Positions 39,399 to 47,102 of a stretch of DNA of 64,000 bases are shown here, in pieces. The DNA is from Salinilacustrithrix sp003476595. Its GTDB lineage: Bacteria > Actinomycetota > Acidimicrobiia > Acidimicrobiales > Salinilacustritrichaceae. Under the pieces are notes generated by a model. That model saw only the letters and a list, made by a program, of their open reading frames with translations. It was not told the DNA's origin and did no database searches. Positions within the stretch are counted from its first letter, which is position 1; the number at the start of each line of letters is the position of its first letter. Position numbers and translations under genes: made by a program. The stretch lies in the NCBI GenBank assembly GCA_963972525.1, contig CAXAUZ010000007.1:1-64000 (forward strand). The letters are read 5' to 3'.

Positions 39399-39483
39399 CG
39401 GAGGGGGCGGGATTCGAACCCGCGGAACCCGAAGGCTCGACGGTTTTCAAGACCGTTCCATTCGTCCGCTCTGGCACCCCTCC
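39399..39483 (-). tRNA. tRNA-Ser (anticodon TGA)
   Basis: An 85-base cloverleaf with a long variable arm. The acceptor stem is GGAGGGG paired with CCCCTCC, discriminator G; the T arm is GCGGGTTCGAATCCCGC. The anticodon loop is CTTGAAA, giving TGA. CCA is not encoded. It reads UCA and wobble codons. Confidence 0.93.
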
Positions 39484-39525
39484 TGGGATCCGGCAGGCTA
39501 CCGCGACGCCGCCCGCCCGCCCGTC

Positions 39526-39575
39526 GTTCTGGCCTACATCGGTGACCACCAGGTGGCACGGATGTAGGCCAGAAC
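39526..39575. repeat. long perfect-stem palindrome between the tRNA-Ser genes
   Basis: GTTCTGGCCTACATC (39526-39540) and its exact complement GATGTAGGCCAGAAC (39561-39575) form a 15-base stem, and the 20-base interior GTGACCACC-A-GGTGGCAC pairs again with one bulge. The outer GTTCTGG is shared with the family A and B repeats. Confidence 0.75.
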
Positions 39576-39587
39576 CGAGCTCGTTGG

Positions 39588-39676
39588 CGGAGTGGGAGGG
39601 ATTCGAACCCTCGGAGAGCGTGAACCCTCACTTCCTTAGCAGGGAAGCACCTTCGGCCTGACTCGGTCACCACTCC
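39588..39676 (-). tRNA. tRNA-Ser (anticodon GCT)
   Basis: An 89-base cloverleaf. The acceptor stem is GGAGTGG paired with CCACTCC, discriminator G; the T arm is GAGGGTTCGAATCCCTC; the anticodon loop is CTGCTAA, giving GCT; a long variable arm is present. CCA is not encoded. It reads AGC/AGU. It is upstream of the TGA tRNA-Ser on the same strand. Confidence 0.93.
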
Positions 39677-39773
39677 AGACGAACGACGGAGGATAGTCCC
39701 CTCGGACTGGGACGGCCGAAGGGGCCACCAGCGTGCGGCGTTCGCGCCTTGTGACCAGGTTCACGAACGCCGA

Positions 39774-39814
39774 ATGTTGCATTTCCGTTGCAAGGGGCGG
39801 AGACTTTGCAACAT
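39774..39814. promoter_or_regulatory. TTGCA-rich inverted repeat upstream of the lysozyme-like gene
   Basis: ATGTTGCA (39774-39781) and its exact complement TGCAACAT (39807-39814) flank a third TTGCA. It lies about 165 bases before the ATG of the secreted protein at 39978. It may be a regulator site. The 10 bases GTTGCATTTC (39776-39785) recur at 47007-47016 ahead of the CAP lipoprotein gene. Confidence 0.4.
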
Positions 39815-39977
39815 CGAACCAGCTGCTGGTCGCTGAGCGCGCCGCTGCGCACCCGTCCCGGGTCGCCAGCGCGATCGAGCACCGGGGAACCCTCCCCGGA
39901 CACCGGACCTGCCGCCTTCCCCCCGATGCCACTCGCCGGCGTCCAGGCGCGCGCCTGCACCGGCGGAAAGGACCCCC

Positions 39978-40640
39978 ATGTCCAAGACCACCATCCGTGC
40001 CGGCGCCGGCCTCGCCATCGCGCTGAGCCTCGCCGCATTCACCTGGCCCGCCGCCGGCGCCGACGACGCCGGTCAGCCCGGCCAGGTCGTGCAGGCCGCA
40101 GCTGCGGACGGCCCGACCGGCACCGACGGGATCGCCCTCGGCGATGCCCTCACCGACGTGGGCGACCGGATCGCCGCCGAGGCGATCGCGGCCCAGGAGG
40201 CCCGTGACCTCGAGGTCCTCGCCGCCGCCATCGAGGCCGAGAACCTGCAGCGCCTCGCCGTTGCGATCGAGGCGGAGAACCTGGCCCGGCTGGCCGCTGC
40301 GATCGAGGCGAACGAGGCCCGGGAGGCCGAGCAGCGCCGCGCCGCAGCCGCTGCCACCGCCCCGGCCGGCTCCCTCGAGGGCATCATCCACCGCCACTTC
40401 GGCTCGGCGGCGCCCGCGGCCATCCGCGTCGCGACGTGCGAGTCCGGCATGAACCCCGGCGCCGTGAGCCCCACCAACGACCACGGCCTGTTCCAGATCA
40501 ACATCGTGCACCGCGGCCAGTTCGAGGCCGTCACCGGTGCCCCGTGGTCCTCGGTGTACGACCCCGAGCTGAACACGATCTACGCCCGGCACCTCTACGC
40601 CCAGCAGGGCTGGAGCCCGTGGGTCTGCTCCCGGAAGTGA
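39978..40640 (+). CDS. secreted lysozyme-like / transglycosylase protein
   Basis: A 220-residue exported protein with a signal peptide (IRAGAGLAIALSLAAFTWPAAGA, residues 6-28), then a helical stretch with an 11-residue repeat (AAIEAENLQRL, VAIEAENLARL, AAIEANEAREA, about residues 80-115) and a C-terminal lysozyme-like domain: PAAIRVATCESGMNPGAVSPTNDHGLFQIN has the catalytic Glu in CESGMNP and the GLFQI motif. The domain recalls SLT-type transglycosylases and resuscitation-promoting factors. It should act on peptidoglycan outside the cell. An AAAGGA ribosome binding site precedes the ATG and the leader is 200 bases or so, unlike the leaderless neighbours. Confidence 0.88.
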   Translation: MSKTTIRAGAGLAIALSLAAFTWPAAGADDAGQPGQVVQAAAADGPTGTDGIALGDALTDVGDRIAAEAIAAQEARDLEVLAAAIEAENLQRLAVAIEAENLARLAAAIEANEAREAEQRRAAAAATAPAGSLEGIIHRHFGSAAPAAIRVATCESGMNPGAVSPTNDHGLFQINIVHRGQFEAVTGAPWSSVYDPELNTIYARHLYAQQGWSPWVCSRK

Positions 40641-40650
40641 GTCCCCGGGC

Positions 40651-41031
40651 TCAGGCCCGGTTCCGCAGCCGGCGCAGCTGGCTGTCCAGGTAGCGACGGG
40701 CCCGTCGCTGGCCACCCCGCTCCTCGATGGCGGCCTCGAGCCGCTCGAGGCTGGCGAGGATGGTGGCCGGCGACGGGTCCCAGCCGCGCGCGGCGCACTC
40801 GTCGAGCCACTCCGCCGGCGTCCGGTTGCCCCGATGGCGGTTGCAGCGTGCGCACGCTGCCACCTCGTTCTCCAACCACGACGGCCCGCCCTTCACCCGG
40901 GGCACGACGTGCTCGGTCGTGGCCCGCACCAGGTCGGTGCCGACCTCGCGCCCGCACCAGACGCAGCAGGCCCCGTCGCGCTCGAGGATCTCGGCGAGGC
41001 GGTCGCGGCGGTTCAGCGGCGGCGGGTGCAC
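40651..41031 (-). CDS. HNH endonuclease family protein
   Basis: A 126-residue nuclease with a treble-clef HNH domain: zinc Cys pairs CVWCG near residue 22 and CARCNRHRGNRTP near 58, and the catalytic His in TTEHVVPRVKGGPSWLEN near 40. The C-terminal 50 residues are a helical Arg-rich extension. It has no neighbours of a restriction system or phage. Start GTG 41031. Stand-alone HNH proteins of this size are common in actinobacteria and most have no known function. Divergent from gluQRS by 27 bases. Confidence 0.87.
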   Translation of the reverse strand: MHPPPLNRRDRLAEILERDGACCVWCGREVGTDLVRATTEHVVPRVKGGPSWLENEVAACARCNRHRGNRTPAEWLDECAARGWDPSPATILASLERLEAAIEERGGQRRARRYLDSQLRRLRNRA

Positions 41032-41044
41032 GGCGGGGCGATCG

Positions 41045-41050
41045 TAGGCT
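41045..41050 (+). promoter_or_regulatory. -10 box TAGGCT for gluQRS
   Basis: TAGGCT lies 8 bases before ATG 41059, inside the 27-base gap to the divergent HNH gene. Confidence 0.45.
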
Positions 41051-41058
41051 CGGCCGCC

Positions 41059-41979
41059 ATGGCCGACGGTCGCTTCGCCCCCAGCCCCACCGGGCCGTTG
41101 CACGTGGGGAACCTGCGCACGGCCCTGCTGTCCTGGCTGTACGCGCGGGTCGACGGTGGGCGCTTCCTGGTGCGGGTGGAGGACCTGGACCCGGTCGCCA
41201 GCCGCGAGGAGTTGGTCGAGGAGCACCTGCGTGACCTCGACGCCCTCGGCCTGCACCACGACGGCCCGGTCCTGCGCCAGTCCGACCCGGGCACCCGCGC
41301 CCGCCACGAGGCCGCCATCGCCCAGCTCCAGGCCGACGGCGCCCTCTACCCCTGCTTCTGCTCCCGCCGGGAGATCCGGGAGGCGTCCCAGGCTGCGCAC
41401 GGCCCGCTCCCCGAGGGCGCCTACCCGGGCACGTGCCGCCACCTCACCGACGCCGAGCGGGTCGACCGTGCCGCGGCCCGGCCCGAGCGACCCCCGTCGC
41501 TGCGGGTGCGGGCCGACGACGCCGTGGTCACGGTCCGCGACCGGCTGCACGGCGAGCACACCGGCGTCGTGGACGACTTCGTCGTCCGCCGCGGCGACGG
41601 CGTCCCGGCGTACAACCTGGCCGTGGTGGTGGACGACGACCACCAGGGCATCGCTGAGGTCGTCCGCGGCGACGACCTGCTCGAGGGCACGCCCCGCCAG
41701 GCCTGGCTCTGCGACCGGCTCGGCCTGCCCCGCCCGCGGTGGGTGCACGTCCCGCTGGTGGTCGGTCCCGACGGCGAGCGCCTGGCCAAGCGGCACGGGT
41801 CGGTCACCCGCAGCGAGCTGGCGGTCCACGAGATCGACGCGACCGAGCTGCTCGGTCGCATGGGCGCATCGCTCGGCCTGGCGTCGAGCGGCGAGCGCGT
41901 CGACGCCGCGACGCTGCTGTCCCGGTTCGACCCCGACGACGTCCCCCGTGACCCGTGGGTGTTCGACGCGCCGATCTGA
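41059..41979 (+). CDS. gluQ: glutamyl-Q tRNA(Asp) synthetase family protein
   Basis: A 306-residue class I synthetase-like protein lacking the anticodon-binding domain. FAPSPTGPLHVGNLRTAL holds the HIGH motif (HVGN), zinc ligands are in CFCSRREI and the later YPGTC, and ERLAKRHGS replaces KMSKS near residue 245. This is the layout of GluQRS, which attaches glutamate to queuosine in tRNA(Asp). A free-standing truncated GluRS paralogue is the alternative. Confidence 0.9.
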   Translation: MADGRFAPSPTGPLHVGNLRTALLSWLYARVDGGRFLVRVEDLDPVASREELVEEHLRDLDALGLHHDGPVLRQSDPGTRARHEAAIAQLQADGALYPCFCSRREIREASQAAHGPLPEGAYPGTCRHLTDAERVDRAAARPERPPSLRVRADDAVVTVRDRLHGEHTGVVDDFVVRRGDGVPAYNLAVVVDDDHQGIAEVVRGDDLLEGTPRQAWLCDRLGLPRPRWVHVPLVVGPDGERLAKRHGSVTRSELAVHEIDATELLGRMGASLGLASSGERVDAATLLSRFDPDDVPRDPWVFDAPI

Positions 41980-41988
41980 GCCGGCGGG

Positions 41989-42531
41989 CTACAGGGTGCG
42001 GACCCCGTCCACGGCGATGATGACGCCGAGCACCGTCGCCGCCGCACCGAGCATGCGCACGAGCCCGGCCATGAACAGGTGGGGCATCGAGCGGCGGAGG
42101 TAGAGGCCGAGGCCGCCGAGGACGACGGCGACGACGATGCCGACGGCGGCCTCGATCCAGCCGTGCTCGGCCCCGACGGAGACGGCCAGCGTCACGGCGC
42201 CCGGCGTCAGCAGCACCGGGAACGCCACGAAGCCGGCGAGGCGGCGGTCCTCGTCGGGCTCCTCGCACGCCGGCGCGGCGCCGGCGACCAGCCACCGGAG
42301 CCCGGCCACGGCGATGACGACGCCGGCGCCCAACCGGTAGGTGCCGAGGTTGATGTCGAGCAGGTCGAGGATCGGGTCCGCCGCCGCGGCGAGGGCGACG
42401 AGCACCGCCGTAGCGACCACGACGCCGGCGGTCACCGATCGGGGGCGGTCGGTGCGTCGGTCCCGGACGAGGGCGAGCGCGGCGGCGGCCGGGTTCACGG
42501 TGGCGACGAAGCCGAGGAGGGCGATGATCAC
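41989..42531 (-). CDS. MarC family membrane protein
   Basis: A 180-residue integral membrane protein of the MarC (UPF0056) family with about six helices: LLGFVATVNPAAAALAL at the N-terminus holds the family's NP motif (variant of the usual NPxG), VVVATAVLVALAAAADPILDLLDINLGTYRLGAGVVI follows, and FPVLLTPGAVTLAVSVG carries the typical TPGxI-like block. Its function is unknown; the link to antibiotic resistance was disproved for E. coli MarC. It starts 25 bases after the end of the preceding operon and may be the last gene of it. GTG 42531 start. Confidence 0.8.
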   Translation of the reverse strand: MIIALLGFVATVNPAAAALALVRDRRTDRPRSVTAGVVVATAVLVALAAAADPILDLLDINLGTYRLGAGVVIAVAGLRWLVAGAAPACEEPDEDRRLAGFVAFPVLLTPGAVTLAVSVGAEHGWIEAAVGIVVAVVLGGLGLYLRRSMPHLFMAGLVRMLGAAATVLGVIIAVDGVRTL

Positions 42532-42556
42532 GGTGGGGCGTCCTTGGAGATCGGGG

Positions 42557-43708
42557 TCAGGGGAGGACGGGCAGCGAGAGCAGCAGGCCGGACGCGGCGT
42601 GCTGCTGGTCGTCCATGCGGGTGAGGTCGTCGTAGAACCAGGCGCCGGCCTCTCGTTCGGAGACGTCCTCGCCGGGTTCGATCTGGCGCTCGGCGAGCAC
42701 GCCGGCGGCGCAGGCCAAGGTCTCCTCGAGCGGGTCCTCGAGGTCGGCGAGGCGCTCGTCGGTGACGGTGAGCGTGCGGAGCGCGCCCAGCCCCTCGAGC
42801 CAGGTGCCGACCCCACCGCCCCGGGGCGCGGGGCCGTGGGTGATCGACCCGTAGGTCGATCCGCGCTGGGCGTCGAAGCGGATGATCATCGCGAAGCGCT
42901 CGGTGAGGCGCCGGGCGTAGTCGATGTGGGCATCGGCCAAGCCCCAGTCGCCCATCTCGCCGAGCGAGTACGCCGCCCACTGGTCCGGCCACGGCTGGGG
43001 GAAGATGTCCTCGTCCAGGTCCCGGCTGGTGGCCATGTAGTCGAGGGTCCGCCAGGCCGGCTCGTCGAAGCCGAGCTGGGGGAACGCCTCGTGCAGCAGG
43101 GCGAGCGCCCACAGCGCCTCACCGGTGGCGAACACCGAGGTCTGGTCGGGCACGGGCTCGCCGGTCTCGATGTCGTGGAAGTTGAGCATCGACCCGTCGG
43201 CGCGCTGCTGCTCGACGAGGAACGTTCCCAGGTCGCGCATCAGCTGGTCGTGCTGGGTGTCGGACGTGGCCAGCCGGCGCTGGGCGAGCGAGACGACGAG
43301 CAGGGAGGACGCGCCGAGCTTGGCCCGGCGCACGTCGGTGAAGGCGCGCCCGCCTCCGCCGGTGGGCTGCAGGCGCTCGGTCATCCACTCGACACCCTGG
43401 TCAGCGGCGTCCAGGTACTGGACCTCACCGCCCCGGACCAGCTGGTAGAGGCTCATGGTCACGCCGGCGTGGCGGACGAGGTTGTAGTCGTCGCTGGACT
43501 CGTCCCGGCCGCGGTGGAAGTCGTAGAGGAACCTCCCGTCGTCGGCCTGGTTGCGGATGATCCAGTCCGCCGCGTGGGTCGCCGCCAACCGGGCCTCGGA
43601 GCGGGCGATCGGCGGGCAGACCTCCGGCGCCCACAGCGTCAGCCGCATGATCGAGGCCCCCACGGCCCAGGTCACGAGGGCCCGGGTCGTGCGGCGACGG
43701 ACGTTCAC
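42557..43708 (-). CDS. membrane-anchored alpha/alpha-barrel protein, unknown function
   Basis: A 383-residue protein with one N-terminal membrane segment (RALVTWAVGASIMRLTLWA) and a helical repeat domain. Repeating units contain QxxDGxF/S motifs (RNQADDGRFLYDF, EQQRADGSMLNF), recalling the alpha/alpha toroids of terpenoid cyclases, lanthionine cyclases and six-hairpin glycosidases. Other blocks are YNLVRHAGVTMSLYQL, FATGEALWALALLHEA and QWAAYSLGEMGDW. No catalytic set can be named. It overlaps the upstream HTTM gene by 4 bases, so the two probably work together, with its domain outside the membrane. Confidence 0.75.
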   Translation of the reverse strand: MNVRRRTTRALVTWAVGASIMRLTLWAPEVCPPIARSEARLAATHAADWIIRNQADDGRFLYDFHRGRDESSDDYNLVRHAGVTMSLYQLVRGGEVQYLDAADQGVEWMTERLQPTGGGGRAFTDVRRAKLGASSLLVVSLAQRRLATSDTQHDQLMRDLGTFLVEQQRADGSMLNFHDIETGEPVPDQTSVFATGEALWALALLHEAFPQLGFDEPAWRTLDYMATSRDLDEDIFPQPWPDQWAAYSLGEMGDWGLADAHIDYARRLTERFAMIIRFDAQRGSTYGSITHGPAPRGGGVGTWLEGLGALRTLTVTDERLADLEDPLEETLACAAGVLAERQIEPGEDVSEREAGAWFYDDLTRMDDQQHAASGLLLSLPVLP

Positions 43709-44829
43709 GGGCGCACCCGGCGCAGGGCGTGGGCGACGGCGACGAACGGGAACACGAGGGGAAGCCTGCTCCACAGGAGCCAGCGAGCGGTGCCGCCGGT
43801 GTGCACGGTGCCGTCCCGGTCGACCACGCGGAGCTCGGCGCCGGGCTCCTCGTGGACGTCGAACCGGGCCAGCCAGTCGAGCCGGCGGACCCACGTCGCG
43901 TCCGGGACGACGGCGACGCGGTCCCGGGTCGACGGCGTCGCCCAGATCACCAGGGCGCCGATGGCGGCGAGGCTGAACACCTCCACCGAGGCCGACAGCT
44001 CGATGGAGAGGTGGAAGAAGATGGCGACCCAGATCGCGGCCAGGCGGGTGCGCCCGAACCAGATGGCGATCCCGATGAACAGCTCCATGGCGACGGCGAT
44101 GGGCGACGTGATCGTGTGCACCCAGCGGGCCGTCACCAGGTCCACCACGGCATCGGCGATGGGCTCGGGCACCCGCTCGCGCACGAGGTGCTGGTGCCGG
44201 ACGGCCCGATCCCAGAGCACCAGGCCGCCCGACCAGTCCGGGTCGATGAGCTTGGAGAACCCCGATGCGAGGTAGACGCTGGCCGCCAGGATCCGCAGCA
44301 GCCACAGCGGCCAGACCGTGCCGAGGTCGTCACCCGGATCGCCGGGGGAGGTGCCGGTGCGGGCCCGCCGCCGGCGGGCGTCCAGCGACAGCACCCGCCC
44401 GCTGTCGGCCAGCGCGACGGCGGCCAGCAGGAACAGCAGGAACGCCCGGTTGTGCCGGAAGTGGTGCTGGGAGAGGAAGAGGTTGCCGGCCACGCAGACG
44501 AAGGTGATCGGCGCGACCAGCCGGGTGCGCCAGCCGAGCGACAGCCCGACGGCGGCGACCGCGCCCGTCCACACCAGCGCGACCTGCACCGCGCCGGGGA
44601 CCTCGGGGACGAAGCCCCACCAGCGGACCCAGAAGTGGTCCTCGTAGGTCGTGCCGGCGAGGGTGTCGACGAGGAACGGCCAGAGGTGGACCAGCACCAC
44701 GGGGCCGAGCGCCAGGCGCAGCACGGCGAGCGAGCGGACCGAGGCCGGGCGATCGAACACGTCGTCGATCCGGTCCGACAGCGACAGCGACGGCTCGCCG
44801 CGGACCGGTTCGGCCACGGTGGCGCTCAC
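43705..44829 (-). CDS. HTTM (vitamin K-dependent gamma-carboxylase-like) membrane protein
   Basis: A 374-residue polytopic membrane protein of the HTTM family, related to the membrane part of vitamin K-dependent gamma-carboxylase. Features include SLAVLRLALGPVVLVHLWPF, WFGFVPEVP-like WWGFVPEVPGAVQ, FLSQHHFRHNRAFLLFLLAAVAL, VYLASGFSKLIDPDWSGG and the histidine-bearing WVAIFFHLSIELS. The lumenal C-terminal domain of true carboxylases is missing. Bacterial HTTM proteins have no proven reaction. GTG 44829 overlaps the stop of the upstream gene by 4 bases, so it is the middle of a coupled three-gene operon. Confidence 0.85.
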   Translation of the reverse strand: MSATVAEPVRGEPSLSLSDRIDDVFDRPASVRSLAVLRLALGPVVLVHLWPFLVDTLAGTTYEDHFWVRWWGFVPEVPGAVQVALVWTGAVAAVGLSLGWRTRLVAPITFVCVAGNLFLSQHHFRHNRAFLLFLLAAVALADSGRVLSLDARRRRARTGTSPGDPGDDLGTVWPLWLLRILAASVYLASGFSKLIDPDWSGGLVLWDRAVRHQHLVRERVPEPIADAVVDLVTARWVHTITSPIAVAMELFIGIAIWFGRTRLAAIWVAIFFHLSIELSASVEVFSLAAIGALVIWATPSTRDRVAVVPDATWVRRLDWLARFDVHEEPGAELRVVDRDGTVHTGGTARWLLWSRLPLVFPFVAVAHALRRVRP

Positions 44830-45323
44830 CGGGCTTCCTCCCGCAGCTCGCTGCGGTACACCCGGACCTCAGGGCCCCGGGTGTTCCGGTAGGCCTCGGT
44901 CGTCGCCTCCAGGTAGAGCGTCTCGTCGTCCTCGGGGGTGTGGTCGGCCACCCAGTCGAGGGCGTCGTCGAGGAAGTCCAGCGAGGTGCCGAGGCCCGAG
45001 TAGGCGTGGCGCATGGTGCCGGGCCGCTCGAGGACGCCCCACCGGACCAGCTCGTCCCAGTCGTAGCCGCCGGGCCACGGCTCCTCGATCGGCACCCGGC
45101 GGCCGTCGGCGGTCACCCGCACGATGTCGGCTCGCCACGTCGAGGACTCGTTGAAGGGCTGGAACGCGAAGAACTTGTGCGGGTCGGCGTAGCCCCGGAC
45201 CAGGAGCACGGCGTGGCCGACGAGCACCACGGCGACGAAGCCCCGCACCAGCCTCGCCCGCCAGCGGGGGCGCACGATCCGCTCGGACCCGGCGGCGCCT
45301 GCCCCGGTCGCATGCTGCTCCAC
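44826..45323 (-). CDS. single-pass membrane protein of the HTTM operon, unknown
   Basis: A 165-residue protein with one membrane segment (LVRGFVAVVLVGHAVLLVRGY) and a soluble domain of about 120 residues, rich in Trp, Asp and Glu (SSTWRADIVRVTADGRRVPIEEPWPGGYDWDELVRWGVLERPG). It should face outside. No family is recognised. It is first in the operon with the HTTM and alpha/alpha-barrel genes. The start may be GTG 45323 or ATG 45365; the latter would leave 15 bases to the divergent glucosidase gene. Confidence 0.7.
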   Translation of the reverse strand: MEQHATGAGAAGSERIVRPRWRARLVRGFVAVVLVGHAVLLVRGYADPHKFFAFQPFNESSTWRADIVRVTADGRRVPIEEPWPGGYDWDELVRWGVLERPGTMRHAYSGLGTSLDFLDDALDWVADHTPEDDETLYLEATTEAYRNTRGPEVRVYRSELREEAR

Positions 45324-45368
45324 GCCGGACGAGTGTGGCGCGTCCGGGGTGGCGCTTGCGGGCATCGG

Positions 45369-45374
45369 TAGGGT
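45369..45374 (+). promoter_or_regulatory. -10 box TAGGGT for the GH13 gene
   Basis: TAGGGT ends exactly 6 bases before GTG 45381. Confidence 0.6.
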
Positions 45375-45380
45375 CCGCCC

Positions 45381-46940
45381 GTGGCCCCGCACCCGCCGAC
45401 CGAGACCACCGACGACCTGCCCTGGTGGAAGACCGCCGTGGTGTACCAGGTGTACCCCCGCTCCTTCGCCGACGCGGACGGCGACGGCGTGGGCGACCTG
45501 CCCGGCATCCTCTCGAAGGTCGATCACCTCGCAGAGCTCGGCGTGGACTGCGTCTGGATGTCTCCCTTCTACGAGTCGCCGATGCGGGACAACGGCTACG
45601 ACGTCAGCGACCACTGCGCCATCGATCCCGTGTTCGGCACGATCGAGGACTTCGACGCCCTGGTCGAGGCGCTGCACGAGCGCGGCATCCGGCTCATCGT
45701 CGACTTCGTCCCGAACCACGTCTCCAGCGACCACCCGTGGTTCGTCGAGGCCGTCTCCGATCCGGGATCCGAGCGGCGCGACTGGTTCATCTGGGCCGAC
45801 CCCGCGCCCGACGGTGGCCCGCCGTTCAACTGGACGGCGTCGTTCACCGAGGAGTCCGCCTGGGAGCTCGACGAAGCCTCCGGGCAGTACTACCTGCACC
45901 TGTTCCTGCCGGAGCAGCCCGACCTGAACTGGTCCAATCCCGCGGTCGAGGCGGCCCAGCACGAGGTGCTGCGCTTCTGGCTCGATCGGGGGGTCGACGG
46001 GTTCCGCATCGACGTCATCAACGCCATCGGCAAGGATCCCGAGCCTCGTAACGTCCCGGAGCGCATGGAGGGCATCGCCCACGTCGTGCTCACCCACCAC
46101 GAGACGGCGATGCCGCTCATCCGCCGGATCCGTGCCCTCGTCGATCCGCCCGAGGTCGAGCGCCTGGTCGTGGGCGAGGTCGTCACCGGGGACCTCGAGC
46201 AGCAGGCGTCGTACTGCGGCGACGGCGACGGCGTGAGCTGCACGGTGAACTTCGTGTCCGTCGGCACGAAGTGGGACCGGGACCAGTGGCACCTCCTCAT
46301 CGCCGGCATGGAGGACGCCTACGCCGACCACGACGCCACCTGGCCGTCCTACGTCCTGTCGAACCACGACAACCCGCGCCACCGCACCCGCTACGGCGGC
46401 AGCGAGGTCCGGGCCCGCTCCGCTGCGGTCCTGCTGCTCACCGTCCGCGGCACGCCGTCGCTCTACCAGGGCGAGGAGCTCGGCCTCGAGGACGCCGTCA
46501 TCCCCGCCGGCACCGAGGTCGACCCCGGCGGTCGCGACGGTTGCCGTGCCCCGATCCCGTGGACCATCGAGGCGCCCCACGGCTGGGGTGCGGACACGTG
46601 GCTGCCCTTCCCGCCCGACGCGGGAGCGCGGTCCGTCGAGGCCCAGCGCGCCGATTCGACGTCGGTGCTCGCCCTCTACACCCAGCTGCTGGCGGCCCGG
46701 AAGGCGTCCCCGGCGCTGCAGCGGGGCGGCCTGGAGCTGCTCGCCCGCACCGACGACGTGCTCGCCTACCGGCGGGTCCACGGCGACGACGAGCGGGTCG
46801 TGGCGGTGAACTTCGGGGACGCCCCGGCCGACGTCACCGACCTCGCAGGGACGGTGGTGGTCGCGTCGAACGGCCTCGGCGCCGGGCACCCCTTCAGCGG
46901 TCGGCTCGGCCCGGACGAAGCCGTGGTGCTCCAACCGTGA
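45381..46940 (+). CDS. alpha-glucosidase-type GH13 family enzyme
   Basis: A 519-residue glycoside hydrolase. The TIM-barrel motifs are in order: VYQVYPRSFADADGDGVGDL, WMSPFYESPMRDNGYDVSD, DFVPNHVS (region I), DGFRIDVINAI (region II, nucleophile Asp), VVGEVV (region III, acid Glu) and VLSNHDNPRHRT (region IV). A DUF3459-like C-terminal beta domain follows (LYTQLLAARKASPALQRGG). It should cut alpha-1,4 or alpha-1,6 glucosides or transfer glucosyl groups. No signal peptide, so intracellular. Confidence 0.94.
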   Translation: MAPHPPTETTDDLPWWKTAVVYQVYPRSFADADGDGVGDLPGILSKVDHLAELGVDCVWMSPFYESPMRDNGYDVSDHCAIDPVFGTIEDFDALVEALHERGIRLIVDFVPNHVSSDHPWFVEAVSDPGSERRDWFIWADPAPDGGPPFNWTASFTEESAWELDEASGQYYLHLFLPEQPDLNWSNPAVEAAQHEVLRFWLDRGVDGFRIDVINAIGKDPEPRNVPERMEGIAHVVLTHHETAMPLIRRIRALVDPPEVERLVVGEVVTGDLEQQASYCGDGDGVSCTVNFVSVGTKWDRDQWHLLIAGMEDAYADHDATWPSYVLSNHDNPRHRTRYGGSEVRARSAAVLLLTVRGTPSLYQGEELGLEDAVIPAGTEVDPGGRDGCRAPIPWTIEAPHGWGADTWLPFPPDAGARSVEAQRADSTSVLALYTQLLAARKASPALQRGGLELLARTDDVLAYRRVHGDDERVVAVNFGDAPADVTDLAGTVVVASNGLGAGHPFSGRLGPDEAVVLQP

Positions 46941-47063
46941 CCTGATCGGCGCCCGGTGGGGTGGTCGACCGGCCTCGACGCCACATCTCGAAGTCGTTGC
47001 CGTTGGGTTGCATTTCGATGACGGCGCGCGCGCTACGGTCGTCGGTGAGGGCCGCGGGCAGCG

Positions 47064-47082
47064 GTGCAACCCCACCTTGCAC
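47064..47082. promoter_or_regulatory. short inverted repeat before the CAP gene
   Basis: GTGCAA-CCCCACC-TTGCAC, a perfect 6-base inverted repeat 20 bases before the ribosome binding site and start of the lipoprotein gene. The upstream gap (46941-47102) also holds TACGGT at 47034-47039, a plausible -10 box for a leadered mRNA. Confidence 0.35.
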
Positions 47083-47102
47083 AACCCGAGGAGCCTTCCC
47101 AC

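Noticed and set aside
39484..39587. A possible SRP RNA gene between the tRNA-Ser genes
   Set aside because: The hairpin lacks the conserved SRP loop and internal-loop motifs, and its perfect symmetry fits a palindrome better.
45324..45365. Extended start of the HTTM-operon protein at ATG 45365 as certain
   Set aside because: It would leave only 15 bases to the divergent gene and the added residues lack any domain signal; kept only as an alternative.
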